NCBI GenBank assembly: GCA_022772525.1
Contig: JALFAD010000080.1
Span: forward strand, 1 to 64,000
Length of the DNA: 64,000 bases
Direction of reading: 5' to 3'
Origin: Clostridiales bacterium
GTDB taxonomy: Bacteria; Bacillota; Clostridia; Oscillospirales; Oscillospiraceae
Both the position numbers and the translations under genes were made by a program. The notes under the pieces were generated by a model, which saw only the letters and a list, made by a program, of their open reading frames with translations, was not told the origin of the DNA and searched no databases. This document shows positions 44,012-52,515 of this stretch, piece after piece. Position 1 is the stretch's first letter; every line of letters begins with the position of its first letter.

Positions 44012-45625
44012 TTGAGTGATTCCAAGAGAATCGTTACCTTGATTCCCGCAAAGCCATTGGCAGAACGGCAGGCGCTGAAGCGGCAGCTTCGGGTTGCCGC
44101 CTACTGCCGGGTTTCTACGGAAGAGGAAGAACAGCAGTCCAGCTACGAAGCGCAATGCACCTACTACACAGACAAAATCATGACCAACCCCGAGTGGACG
44201 ATGGCTGGCATTTTTGCCGACGAGGGCATCACAGGCACTTCCACCAAAAAAAGGGATGATTTCAACCGTATGATCCGCAGGTGCAAAGCCAAAAAGATCG
44301 ACCTGATTCTGACCAAGTCCATCTCCCGATTCGCCCGGAATACGCTGGACACCATCAACTATACCCGGATGCTCCGGGCCATGGGGATCGGCGTGATTTT
44401 TGAGAAAGAGAACATCAACACCCTGGACATGGACAGCGAGATGCTGATCACCATGCTGGGCGCCTTTGCCCAGGCGGAAAGTGAGTCCATCTCCCGAAAT
44501 GTGGCCTGGGGCAAGCGTCAGGCGATCCGTGAGGGCAAAGTTCATGTGAATTTCAAACGGCTATACGGTTATTTCCTGCAAGAAGATGGTACCCCCGGCA
44601 TTGAACCGGAAAAGGGCGAGGTTGTCAGGCGCATATTTGACCAGTACCGCAAGGGAGACAGCCTGCGGATGATTCGGGATCAGCTGATCGCGGATGGGAT
44701 TCCCGGCCCTACAGAGGGACGGCAGTGGCAGATATCCACGATCAAAGGCATCCTCACCAATGAAAAATACTGCGGCGATGCGCTGGGCCAGAAAACCTTC
44801 AAGGAGAACCTGATCGGCGGAAAGACTGTGAAGAACACCGGGCAGCTGCCTCAGGTCCTGGTTCAGAACAATCACCCCGGAATCGTAAGCCGGGATGTCT
44901 TCTATACGGTGCAAGAGGAAATGAAACGCCGCACCGCGGCAAAAAGCCCCTCGGTCAAGGCATCCACAGGAAGAACCAGCTACACCAGCAAATACGCCCT
45001 TTCGGAGCGGCTTGTGTGCGGGGAATGCGGCACCCTGTACCGAAGGTGTACATGGAATATCAGAGGGAAACGGCGGATTGTCTGGCGCTGTGTCAGCCGG
45101 CTGGATTATGGAAAAAAATACTGCCATGACTCACCTACCATGGAGGAAGCCCCTTTACAGGCGGCAATCATGGCGGCGATCAATACCCGCATGCCTCCCA
45201 AGACGGATGCGGTAGCACAGATTGCGGATTCCATCCTGCAGGAGACGGTACCCTCAACTGACAGCACAATGACCCTCAGTGAGGTAAAGCGAAGGATTGA
45301 GGGGCTGACGGCGGAATTTGAGCAGCTTCTGGAACAGGATGCGGATAGCGATGCTGCCGACAGGCGGTTCGCGGAAATCGCCAAGGAGATGGCAGAACTG
45401 AAACGTCAGCAGGAGCGTATCGCTTCCCAGCTCCGCAATAACGAAGCAGCACAGGAGCATGTGCGTAAGATAGAGGCTGTGCTGGATCAGGAAGATCACC
45501 ACTTAACCGAATGGGATGAAGAAATGATCCGGCAGCTTGTACATACAGTAAAAGTGATTTCCGCAGATCATATCAGGGTGTACCTGAATGACGGTACAGA
45601 GATTGACCAGGAGGTCAGCCCTTGA
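44012..45625 (+). CDS. large serine recombinase 2
   Basis: 537 residues: catalytic AAYCRVSTEEEEQ, DEGITGTSTKKR, SISRFARNT; recombinase domain; zinc ribbon CGECGTLYRRC; long coiled coil. The TTG at 44012 is preferred because it gives the family-typical beginning MSDSKRIVTLIPAK and has AGGTGAG upstream; an ATG at 43982 inside the preceding gene is the alternative. It is complete. It is probably the element integrase together with recombinase 1. Confidence 0.92.
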   Translation: MSDSKRIVTLIPAKPLAERQALKRQLRVAAYCRVSTEEEEQQSSYEAQCTYYTDKIMTNPEWTMAGIFADEGITGTSTKKRDDFNRMIRRCKAKKIDLILTKSISRFARNTLDTINYTRMLRAMGIGVIFEKENINTLDMDSEMLITMLGAFAQAESESISRNVAWGKRQAIREGKVHVNFKRLYGYFLQEDGTPGIEPEKGEVVRRIFDQYRKGDSLRMIRDQLIADGIPGPTEGRQWQISTIKGILTNEKYCGDALGQKTFKENLIGGKTVKNTGQLPQVLVQNNHPGIVSRDVFYTVQEEMKRRTAAKSPSVKASTGRTSYTSKYALSERLVCGECGTLYRRCTWNIRGKRRIVWRCVSRLDYGKKYCHDSPTMEEAPLQAAIMAAINTRMPPKTDAVAQIADSILQETVPSTDSTMTLSEVKRRIEGLTAEFEQLLEQDADSDAADRRFAEIAKEMAELKRQQERIASQLRNNEAAQEHVRKIEAVLDQEDHHLTEWDEEMIRQLVHTVKVISADHIRVYLNDGTEIDQEVSP

Positions 45626-45649
45626 CAGAAGGCGGAATCGTGGTATAAT
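45622..45649 (+). promoter_or_regulatory. promoter of antitoxin RNA
   Basis: TTGACA (45622-45627), 16 nt, TATAAT (45644-45649): a near-consensus promoter beginning inside the end of the recombinase gene. It drives the short RNA described next. Confidence 0.8.
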
Positions 45650-45655
45650 GAACAT

Positions 45656-45750
45656 AGAAAAGGGCGTTGCCGATAGACGGTTAGCCCCCTAGTATAGCGA
45701 TGAAGTAAACCGCACTAGTTGGGACTTGGGGCGGTTTACTTCTTTTTTAT
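45656..45750 (+). ncRNA. type I antitoxin RNA (candidate)
   Basis: A roughly 95-nt transcript from the strong promoter, ending at a hairpin (GAAGTAAACCGC/GCGGTTTACTTC) followed by CTTTTTTA. It overlaps the 3' end of the toxin gene on the other strand, as in the TxpA/RatA systems, so it could pair with the toxin mRNA. There is no open frame. Confidence 0.7.
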
Positions 45751-45828
45751 GATCGTAATGATCAAACCGGCAAAGGAAATGAGTACCAGTAAGAGCTGAA
45801 ACAGTTCTTCATATGTAACCACATTCAC
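45736..45828 (-). CDS. putative holin-like type I toxin
   Basis: A 30-residue peptide: short N-terminus with VTYEELFQLL, one hydrophobic helix (LLLVLISFAGLIITII) and a KKK end. This is the pattern of the small membrane toxins called holin-like (TxpA/BsrG type). The GTG at 45828 lies after GGGGGTGG. A second GTG two codons on is possible. In the mRNA leader several CCCCCT runs can pair with the ribosome site. Confidence 0.78.
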   Translation of the reverse strand: MNVVTYEELFQLLLVLISFAGLIITIIKKK

Positions 45829-45939
45829 ATTACCACCCCCTTCCGGTTAGGACAGGGGGCAAAGAAGGATCACCCCCTGCAAGAGGGGGATAACCGCCTA
45901 CGCGTCTGGCAGCGCCCGGTTCCGAAAGGAACCATGCTT

Positions 45940-45968
45940 ATCCTATCAGATGACAGGATTCTTGTCAA
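45940..45968 (-). promoter_or_regulatory. promoter of the toxin gene
   Basis: On the minus strand TTGACA (45968-45963), 17 nt, TAGGAT (45945-45940). The transcript would have a leader of about 100 nt with stems (CCCCCTGCAAGAGGGGG). Confidence 0.75.
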
Positions 45969-46049
45969 AACATATTTTCGACAAGCCAACTGCTCGTGCG
46001 GTTGGCATTTTTGTTTTGGAGGTGCATTTTCAATACAAATGAATTAACC

Positions 46050-46766
46050 ATGGGCAGCTTATTCGACGGGATCGGCGGCTTTCCTCTGGCGGCGCAGCGG
46101 TACGGTATCCGCCCCATGTGGGCCAGTGAGATTGAGCCTTTTCCCGTGGATGTTACGAAGCTGCGGCTCCCCGGCATGATTCATGTGGGGGACATTACGA
46201 AACTGAATGGCGCGGATTTGCCCCCGGTGGATGTGATCACCGGGGGTTCCCCCTGTCAGGATCTCTCGGTTGCTGGAGCGAGAGCCGGGCTTGCCGGTTC
46301 CCGTTCCGGGCTTTTTATGGAGCAAACCAGAATTGTAAAGGAGATGAGACATGCAGATTTACAGCGAGGAAGATCAGATGTGCTTGTACGACCCCGGTTT
46401 ATGGTGTGGGAAAATGTCCCCGGAGCTTTCTCCAGTGGGGAACCGAAGGGGGAGGACTTCCGGATTGTCCTCGAAGAAATTATTCGAATTGTCTTCGATT
46501 CCGTATCAGTTCCTGGACCTGACACCGGGCGCTGGGAATCTGCTGGGTGTATTCTACTGGGAGATTCTTTCTCCCTGGCGTGGCGAGTCCTTGACGCTCA
46601 ATACTGGGGCGTCCCCCAGAGACGCCGTCGTATCTACCTTGTGGCAGATTTTGGAGGACAAACCGCACCCAAGATACTATTTAACCAGGAAAGCCTGCCG
46701 CGGGATTTTACGCCGATCCTCCGAACGGGACAAGCCCCTGCCGACGGCATTACGGAATGCCCTTGA
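46050..46766 (+). CDS. C5 cytosine DNA methyltransferase, catalytic part
   Basis: 239 residues with the C5-methylase motifs: I (SLFDGIGGF), IV (GGSPCQDLS, catalytic Cys), VI (WENVPGA), VIII (VPQRRRRIYLVA). Motifs IX and X are not in this frame; they are in the overlapping next gene. Start is uncertain: ATG 46050 fits the protein, but the GGAGGT is 27 nt upstream, and a GTG at 45996 is also in frame. It modifies host or element DNA. Overlaps the next gene by 416 nt in another frame. Confidence 0.85.
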   Translation: MGSLFDGIGGFPLAAQRYGIRPMWASEIEPFPVDVTKLRLPGMIHVGDITKLNGADLPPVDVITGGSPCQDLSVAGARAGLAGSRSGLFMEQTRIVKEMRHADLQRGRSDVLVRPRFMVWENVPGAFSSGEPKGEDFRIVLEEIIRIVFDSVSVPGPDTGRWESAGCILLGDSFSLAWRVLDAQYWGVPQRRRRIYLVADFGGQTAPKILFNQESLPRDFTPILRTGQAPADGITECP

Positions 46767-47646
46767 GCGTCAGGCGGGTCTGCGGGAAGATGCTACCCTG
46801 ACAGAAGGGAAAACAGCCTTCGCCGCCAACCAGCGGGATGAGGTGCGGGACTTGCACGATGTAGCCGGGGCGTTGGGCGCTCAGCCGGGAATGAAGCAGC
46901 AGACCTTCATTGCGGAGAGTGCGCCTGTGCTGTGCCTGAACGATCAGGGCGGGCAGGTGATGAATTGTTCCGTGAATATCACCGGCACCCTTCGTGCTCA
47001 GGAGCGAGGGCATCAGCCGCTGGTGTATGAAAATCACGGCATTGATTCCCGATATACGGGTCCTCATGAAGTATCCCCCACAATCTCGGCACGCTGCGGG
47101 ACGGGCGGGAATAACGTCCCTTTGGTAGAGCAGGATGCTTCCATTTACTGCATCGTCGGCAATATCATCGACCGTCATCCGGAGAACGGCGGGAACGGCT
47201 GCGGCTATCAGGAGGATATCTCCTACACGCTGACAGCCATGGATCGCCACGCCATCTATAGCCGCCAGCGGGTGGACGTGTTCGCTGAGAATGAGATTGC
47301 CTGCACGGAAAGCGCCCGGCAGCATAAGGATGCCACGGATTTGGTGATGCAGCCCTATCAGGAAACGGTTGGCACACTGGTTCGCTCTGATCACAAGGGC
47401 ATCAGCAACCAGTATGTGAGCGATGACAAGTGCATCCTGGACAGTCCCAACCTGATTCGCCGCCTGACGCCCCTTGAGTGCGAGCGTTTGCAGGGTTTCC
47501 CGGATGGGTGGACAAACATCCCCGGGGCTTCGGATTCCGCCCGTTACAAAGCCCTGGGCAACAGTGTGGCCATCCCCTGCGTGGAGTACGTTATGCGGGG
47601 AATCGCAATCGTGCTGCAAAATGAACGCAGGAGCGCCGAAAGCTGA
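46351..47646 (+). CDS. overlapping-frame protein ending in the C5-methylase target/C-terminal motifs
   Basis: 431 residues in the +1 frame relative to the previous gene. The first 140 residues (MQIYSEEDQMCLYDPGLWCGKMS, GAGNLLGVFYWEILSPWRG) are read from the same DNA as methylase motifs VI-VIII, yet look like a conserved phage/element protein. The rest carries target-recognition-type sequence and motifs IX-X (LTPLECERLQGFPDGW, YKALGNSVAIPCVE). It has its own start after GGAGATGAG. So the enzyme is split in two polypeptides with a dual-coded middle. Confidence 0.8.
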   Translation: MQIYSEEDQMCLYDPGLWCGKMSPELSPVGNRRGRTSGLSSKKLFELSSIPYQFLDLTPGAGNLLGVFYWEILSPWRGESLTLNTGASPRDAVVSTLWQILEDKPHPRYYLTRKACRGILRRSSERDKPLPTALRNALERQAGLREDATLTEGKTAFAANQRDEVRDLHDVAGALGAQPGMKQQTFIAESAPVLCLNDQGGQVMNCSVNITGTLRAQERGHQPLVYENHGIDSRYTGPHEVSPTISARCGTGGNNVPLVEQDASIYCIVGNIIDRHPENGGNGCGYQEDISYTLTAMDRHAIYSRQRVDVFAENEIACTESARQHKDATDLVMQPYQETVGTLVRSDHKGISNQYVSDDKCILDSPNLIRRLTPLECERLQGFPDGWTNIPGASDSARYKALGNSVAIPCVEYVMRGIAIVLQNERRSAES

Positions 47647-47664
47647 AACCGGCGCTCCTGTTGC

Positions 47665-47907
47665 TTATTTGATTTCCTGCTCAATGTTGTCAAAGAGCTC
47701 GTCATCAAAGAACTGCCGCAGGGTGATTCCCAGCCCATCGCAGAGCTTCTGCAGGGAAACCACACCGGGGTTCTGACTCTTTGCATTGAGCATGCTGTAA
47801 ACCGTGGAGGGGGATACTCCCGCACTACCGGCGAGGGCGTTGATGGCAATTCCACGTTCTGCGCACAGCGCCAGAATTCTGGCTGCAACTGCTTCTTTGG
47901 CGTTCAT
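47665..47907 (-). CDS. Cro/CI-type HTH repressor
   Basis: 80 residues: an XRE HTH (ILALCAERGIAINALAGSAGVSPSTVYSML) and a short acidic tail. The start at 47907 lies 9 nt after AGAAGG. It is divergent from the SLOG gene and next to a set of operator-like palindromes, so it probably represses both. Confidence 0.88.
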   Translation of the reverse strand: MNAKEAVAARILALCAERGIAINALAGSAGVSPSTVYSMLNAKSQNPGVVSLQKLCDGLGITLRQFFDDELFDNIEQEIK

Positions 47908-47925
47908 AAACATCATCCTTCTGTA

Positions 47926-48022
47926 CGATATATCGCTGACTGTATTCTATAAAAAGTTGGGATATATCGAGTGCGATATATCGCAATTATGCGAAGCCTA
48001 TGGTAAAATATGCGATATATCG
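47926..48022. promoter_or_regulatory. operator array CGATATATCG
   Basis: Three perfect copies of CGATATATCG (47926-47935, 47974-47983, 48013-48022) and one partial copy GATATATCG (47961-47969) between the divergent HTH and SLOG genes. The last copy overlaps the region just before the SLOG ribosome site; a TAAAAT -10-like box is at 48004. The spacing (48 and 39 nt) fits cooperative repressor binding. Confidence 0.8.
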
Positions 48023-48043
48023 TAAAACGAGGAGGAAAGTTTT

Positions 48044-48526
48044 ATGCATTTAAGAGCGAAAACCTGCTGTTTTACCGGGCACAGGAGCCTGAGCGGTGAA
48101 GAAAAGTTGAAAGCGGCTGTTCGTTTACGCAGAGTGATAGAGGAGCAGATCAAGGCTGGGATTGTGTTTTATGGAGCCGGAGGCGCACTGGGGTTTGATA
48201 CACTGGCTGCGCAGACGGTTCTGGACATGAAAAAAGAATATCCTCAGCTGCGCCTGATTTTGGTGCTGCCCTGTGAGGATCAGACCAGAGGATGGCGCAG
48301 TGAGGATATTGCAGTTTATGAAGACATCAAGCGCAGAAGCGATAAGGTTGTGTATGTGTCCCGGGCATACACCCCGGACTGCATGCACCGGCGTAACCGC
48401 CATCTGGTGGATCACAGCGGAACATGTATCTGCTACCTGACGAGGAGAAGTGGAGGAACGGCATATACCGTGGATTACGCCCGGAGGAAGGGGCTGCGCA
48501 TTATCAACATGGCGGAGTATATCTGA
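48044..48526 (+). CDS. SLOG-family (DUF1273-like) nucleotide-binding protein
   Basis: 160 residues of Rossmann type: CCFTGHRSL at the start, FYGAGGALGFDTLAAQTVL (nucleotide loop) and RSGGTAYTVDYARR at the end. SLOG proteins sense or process nucleotide-like ligands and are found in elements and defence systems. GGAGG precedes the ATG. It is probably controlled by the HTH repressor. Confidence 0.82.
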   Translation: MHLRAKTCCFTGHRSLSGEEKLKAAVRLRRVIEEQIKAGIVFYGAGGALGFDTLAAQTVLDMKKEYPQLRLILVLPCEDQTRGWRSEDIAVYEDIKRRSDKVVYVSRAYTPDCMHRRNRHLVDHSGTCICYLTRRSGGTAYTVDYARRKGLRIINMAEYI

Positions 48527-48643
48527 AATGGCTTTGGTATTGAATATGAAATATGAGGCTTGTTTATTTAGCAGCGCATGACGATTGGCAGTCATGCGCT
48601 GTTGCGTTCACAAGGACTATGAAATGAATAAGGAGGGAACCCA

Positions 48644-49318
48644 ATGAATATCCGAAAAAACATTGACTATACCGATATGTACGCAGCCCTGGACAGCACA
48701 ATGGAAAAGAATCTGTCTCAGGTGGAGTTGTATTATGAGATCGGCAGAGCCGTATGCCAGAGAACAGAAAAAGGAGCGGCAGTTGCCGCTGCCGCATATC
48801 TGAGTGAACAATACCCGGACATTCAAGGCTTCTCTCCTAGAAACCTTCGCCGGATGCGCGTTTTTTACCGGACTTATGAGGATCAACCGGCACTGCTGTC
48901 CCTGGCGCTGCGGCTTTGTTGGACACAGAATGTTGTGATTCTGGAAGCAGACCTGACAATGGAGTTGCAGGCTTGGTATCTGAAAGCTGTTTTGCAGTTT
49001 GGATGGTCAAAAGCGGAGTTGATGGAGAAGATTACGACCAATGCGCATGAAATGATTATTCTCACTATTGACGTGGAAACAAGCGATACTGTGGAGCTGG
49101 AAGAAGACGCACAAAACATCGCCGGCAATTCGTGCCACAATGGAAATGAAATACCGAACCTGACTAGAATAATAATATGCTGGGAGGAGTTACAGAAAAG
49201 CGGTAGACGACGGTCAATAATGCCATGTTCAATCCATACAGAGAAAAAAACTGAAAAAATCATTATAACTAGTTGCACATTTGTGTGCAACAAAAGCTGG
49301 ATTTTTGATTACTTATGA
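48644..49318 (+). CDS. DUF1016 N-terminal domain protein
   Basis: 224 residues. Residues 1-140 match the DUF1016 N-terminal region (VELYYEIGRAVCQ, FSPRNLRRMRVFY, LCWTQNVVILE, AWYLKAVLQFGWSKAELM). The usual PDDEXK nuclease domain is absent; instead the last 80 residues are unlike the family and Lys/Ile-rich, so the gene may be cut and fused. The region also grows more AT-rich from about 49100. Confidence 0.75.
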   Translation: MNIRKNIDYTDMYAALDSTMEKNLSQVELYYEIGRAVCQRTEKGAAVAAAAYLSEQYPDIQGFSPRNLRRMRVFYRTYEDQPALLSLALRLCWTQNVVILEADLTMELQAWYLKAVLQFGWSKAELMEKITTNAHEMIILTIDVETSDTVELEEDAQNIAGNSCHNGNEIPNLTRIIICWEELQKSGRRRSIMPCSIHTEKKTEKIIITSCTFVCNKSWIFDYL

Positions 49319-49453
49319 GTACTTGATTTAGTCTGTTGGCGGCTTCTGCTTGTGTGATATGGGTTCAAAAAGCAGATTACTGTGAATAATCTATATAATA
49401 CAAATCATGTAATCGCTTCGTTGGAAAACTTTAATTGAAAACACAGGGAGGAT

Positions 49454-51484
49454 GTGGTATATTTGAACAGGGTGATATTCGACATGAAAAACCAGAATTC
49501 CTTAATTTCGTTGGCCTATATAAAGGTTAGTGATAATCCACTGCGTGTTTTCTGTAATTATATTTTGTATCTGCTGATGAAAGAGCCAGGGCATGCAATG
49601 CGCGCGGATTTGCTGAAAGATCAGCTCCTCCAAGAGTTTGGTTTAAGCATGCCGCAGCAGTTGATCAATAATTGCATAAGAATCCTTCAGAAGCAGGGAG
49701 AGGTAACGCGCTTAGATCACGGTGCTGGGTACCGCGTAGCGGATACTAAATTCGATATTGATGCTTTTGAAAAAAAACGTATGCAACTACATGAACACGA
49801 GGAAGCATTGCTAAAGTCTCTGATAGAATTTGTAAGTGAGCGATATAAGAAAACATGGAGTAAGGATGATGCTAGACAAAATCTATCCTATTTCCTGGAT
49901 AAGGAAGGATATGGTGCGCAACTATTCCTCCAGAAGAGTCTTGAAATTGAAGGCAGAAAGATATCCCCATCGCTGTATATTGGTCGTTATATTGATTTCA
50001 TTCAAAAGCAGCCAGATGCCATTGAGAGGACATATTTGGAAGAAGTTGTCAACGGCATGATGGTGCTTCAGGGTATCCGGCAGACGGAAGACTACCAACA
50101 GAACAAGCAACAAAAATTCAAAGGAACTGTTTTTTATCTTGATACGAAGCTGGTGCTTCGCGCATTAGGCTTCTCCTGGAAAGCACAAGTGGATTCCGTA
50201 CGTGAAATGGTTCGTTTGCTGCGGGATAAATATGAAGCGCGAATTGGCATTTTCCCCCAAACTTTGACTGAGGTTGAAAATGCCCTGTCAGCTGCAGGAA
50301 ACGCGATTAAGAATAATAGACCGGTTCGGGATCTAGAATTGAAGCTTTTCAGCGAGCTGTACCCGGAAGAAGCTTCAATGATGTTGGATTACCTGTCCAG
50401 CCTTAAGGGGCTTCTGAAACGCGAACTTGGAATTGATGAAACAACAACCATGGACTGGAATAGCAGCGATGCCCAGAGATATCATATTGATACCAAGGCT
50501 ATTGCGGATTATATTGAGCAAAAATGTGGCTGGAAGCGCGGCTCTGTGGATTACGATGTAGAAATTATTAATCAGATCAATATTCTTCGGAAAGCAAATT
50601 ACACACAGCCGTATGGTAGCAAAAGCAGATTACCGGTTTTTGTAACGTCGAACAGTAAACTGGCCTATACATTCCGCGACTACATCAACGAAAGCGAAGA
50701 AAACGGAAAGGGTTGGAGTTCTCATGCATTGCCGGTCATATCCGATAATATGCTTTTGTATCGCGTGTGGTTGCCCTTTGCAACGGAATTCAGTGATCTT
50801 CCTGCACTGACGCTGTCTAGATTTGCATACTCTGCACAAAGTGAAGGGATTGTATTCTTTGAGGAGTTCAGGAAAGTGGCAGCTGGACTGGACCGAACAC
50901 GAAATGTGGACTTGATCAGTACTACTGAAGCCACTCGCAGGAAACTGGAGGATATTCTTATCAGAGAGACGGACGGCGAACTGGATCAACTGACATCTGA
51001 GGTTGTGGCAACTTCATTTGAAGAATGCGTGCGTATGGAGCATATTGATCTAGTCGAAGAAAATAAGGATTTGAGTGAGAGGGTGGGAACAAGAGAATCG
51101 CAGGTAATACAGCTTTTGGCTAAGGATTATATAAATAAGCTGGGGTGGCTGCGAATTCTGTTGTTCGCTTCAAAATATTGGTGGCTGTTGGGCTTCGGTG
51201 TTCTGTTCGCTGTGACATCTGCAATTAGTGAAAACGTGTATTTTCGCAGCATCTCTGCGATTCCAATCCTGATTCAGTTGGTCCAATTTGCCATTGATAA
51301 GTTTATTGATGATAGAGGTCTTCGGTTCTGCGTGTATGATAGAACACTAGCCTTTGTTAAACGCCGATATATCAAGAAGATATCTGCTGGGCTTGAAACC
51401 GCTGGGTATGCATCTGATAAAGATGCTGTTATCAAATACTGCTTGTCCCGTACGGCGGCATTGAATGAGACTAGGACTGTTTGA
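49454..51484 (+). CDS. large unknown protein: winged helix, PIN-like domain, membrane C-terminus
   Basis: About 676 residues, AT-richer than neighbours. N-terminal part looks like a winged HTH (RADLLKDQLLQEFGLSMPQQLINNC). The middle (about 222-420) is PIN-like: VFYLDTKLVLRALGFSW, FPQTLTEVENAL, then TKAIADYIEQ and PVFVTSNSKLA, with acidic residues in PIN-nuclease order. The C-terminus has a coiled segment (ENKDLSERVGTRESQV) and two membrane helices (YWWLLGFGVLFAV; ISAIPILIQLVQF). The start could be GTG 49454, TTG 49463 or ATG 49484. Family not recognised; a defence or toxin role is inferred only from the neighbours. Confidence 0.6.
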   Translation: MVYLNRVIFDMKNQNSLISLAYIKVSDNPLRVFCNYILYLLMKEPGHAMRADLLKDQLLQEFGLSMPQQLINNCIRILQKQGEVTRLDHGAGYRVADTKFDIDAFEKKRMQLHEHEEALLKSLIEFVSERYKKTWSKDDARQNLSYFLDKEGYGAQLFLQKSLEIEGRKISPSLYIGRYIDFIQKQPDAIERTYLEEVVNGMMVLQGIRQTEDYQQNKQQKFKGTVFYLDTKLVLRALGFSWKAQVDSVREMVRLLRDKYEARIGIFPQTLTEVENALSAAGNAIKNNRPVRDLELKLFSELYPEEASMMLDYLSSLKGLLKRELGIDETTTMDWNSSDAQRYHIDTKAIADYIEQKCGWKRGSVDYDVEIINQINILRKANYTQPYGSKSRLPVFVTSNSKLAYTFRDYINESEENGKGWSSHALPVISDNMLLYRVWLPFATEFSDLPALTLSRFAYSAQSEGIVFFEEFRKVAAGLDRTRNVDLISTTEATRRKLEDILIRETDGELDQLTSEVVATSFEECVRMEHIDLVEENKDLSERVGTRESQVIQLLAKDYINKLGWLRILLFASKYWWLLGFGVLFAVTSAISENVYFRSISAIPILIQLVQFAIDKFIDDRGLRFCVYDRTLAFVKRRYIKKISAGLETAGYASDKDAVIKYCLSRTAALNETRTV

Positions 51485-52015
51485 CCTGGAAAGCGGTTTT
51501 GTGCCTAGAACATGATATCTAAAGTGTACACAACACACATTTGTAGTGTACACTATAGATATCAACTATGAAAAGTTGAGTTTATAGTGTACATTTCATT
51601 TTATACAGCCATTATTGCAATGGATTTGTTTTAACTTCTCTGGTAAAATGTTAACACGTTTTTTGTGAATCTCATAGATATCATTCCGCTGTGAATAGAC
51701 ATCACCGAAGTTCAGAAGCCCGTACCCACGATTTGAATAGAATATAGGCAGCGCCCTTTTTGGTTTCGGACAGAATTTCAAAAAGGGAACAGCTTTTTTA
51801 GAGAGTTTTCAGAAAATAATCATATGTGAATCAGCCGGGATTTTTGTGGCGCAGCGGCGCCATAAGAATCCCGGCTTTTTCTTTTTCAAAAAGGGCGCTG
51901 CCTCGCAGCACCCTTTCCTCAGCCGTTCTCCTTTTTAGGAAGGACGGCTTTTTTCATTTTCTTAGAACAATATCCCGTGCCTGAAAAAGGGCGCTGGGGG
52001 AAATGGAGGTTAATC
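51485..52015 (+). other. gap with element-edge inverted repeat and hairpins, right copy
   Basis: No supported gene. AGTGTACACTATA/TATAGTGTACATTT repeats at 51543-51597, then terminator-like hairpins at about 51825-51885 and 51925-51955, as in the left copy. A minus-strand frame at 51596-51781 is conserved with 281-475 (see findings). Confidence 0.6.
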
Positions 52016-52237
52016 GTGAAGAATCCGAACAGTGGAAGTACCAAACTCAAACGAGCTAGACCCGAATACCGTTCCCACACGGGGCCTCCCGCTCAGACGG
52101 AGAAACCTGTCTGTACAGCCACCCCACTGTGCGAGGGATGTCCCTTTCCCGGTCACGGCTTTCTTTGTCAGGGCGTGGACGGGGAGTGTATGCGCACACG
52201 ACTGATGAAACTATCCGTGAAGGAGGACACCAAATGA
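52016..52237 (+). CDS. small conserved element leader protein (second copy)
   Basis: 73 residues from a GTG start after GGAGGT, the counterpart of 700-921. Cysteines are conserved between the copies, which supports a structural or metal role. It overlaps the DUF4314 gene by 4 nt. Confidence 0.7.
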   Translation: MKNPNSGSTKLKRARPEYRSHTGPPAQTEKPVCTATPLCEGCPFPGHGFLCQGVDGECMRTRLMKLSVKEDTK

Positions 52238-52515
52238 ATATGCCATTTCCCAGCCGTGAGCAGGTGGAGTCTATCCGAAAGAATTACCCACCCGGCACGC
52301 GCGTTATGCTGAACAACATGAATGACCCATACTCCCTGGTAGAACTCGGAACCCGTGGTACCGTCCGATATGTGGATGATGCCGGTCAGATCGGCGTTGC
52401 CTGGGATAATGGACGCAGCCTTTCGCTGATCCCCGGCGAGGACAGCTTCCGAAAACTGACCCAGCAGGAGATCGCCCAGGAACAGGGCATGAGAATGGAG
52501 GAGATGAAATTGTGA
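52234..52515 (+). CDS. DUF4314 family protein (second copy)
   Basis: 93 residues. YVDDAGQIGVAWDNGRSLSLIPGED is unchanged from copy 1, while the N-terminal third (RKNYPPGTRVMLNNMNDPYS) differs by several residues. The ATG overlaps the preceding stop and follows AGGAGG. Confidence 0.85.
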   Translation: MNMPFPSREQVESIRKNYPPGTRVMLNNMNDPYSLVELGTRGTVRYVDDAGQIGVAWDNGRSLSLIPGEDSFRKLTQQEIAQEQGMRMEEMKL

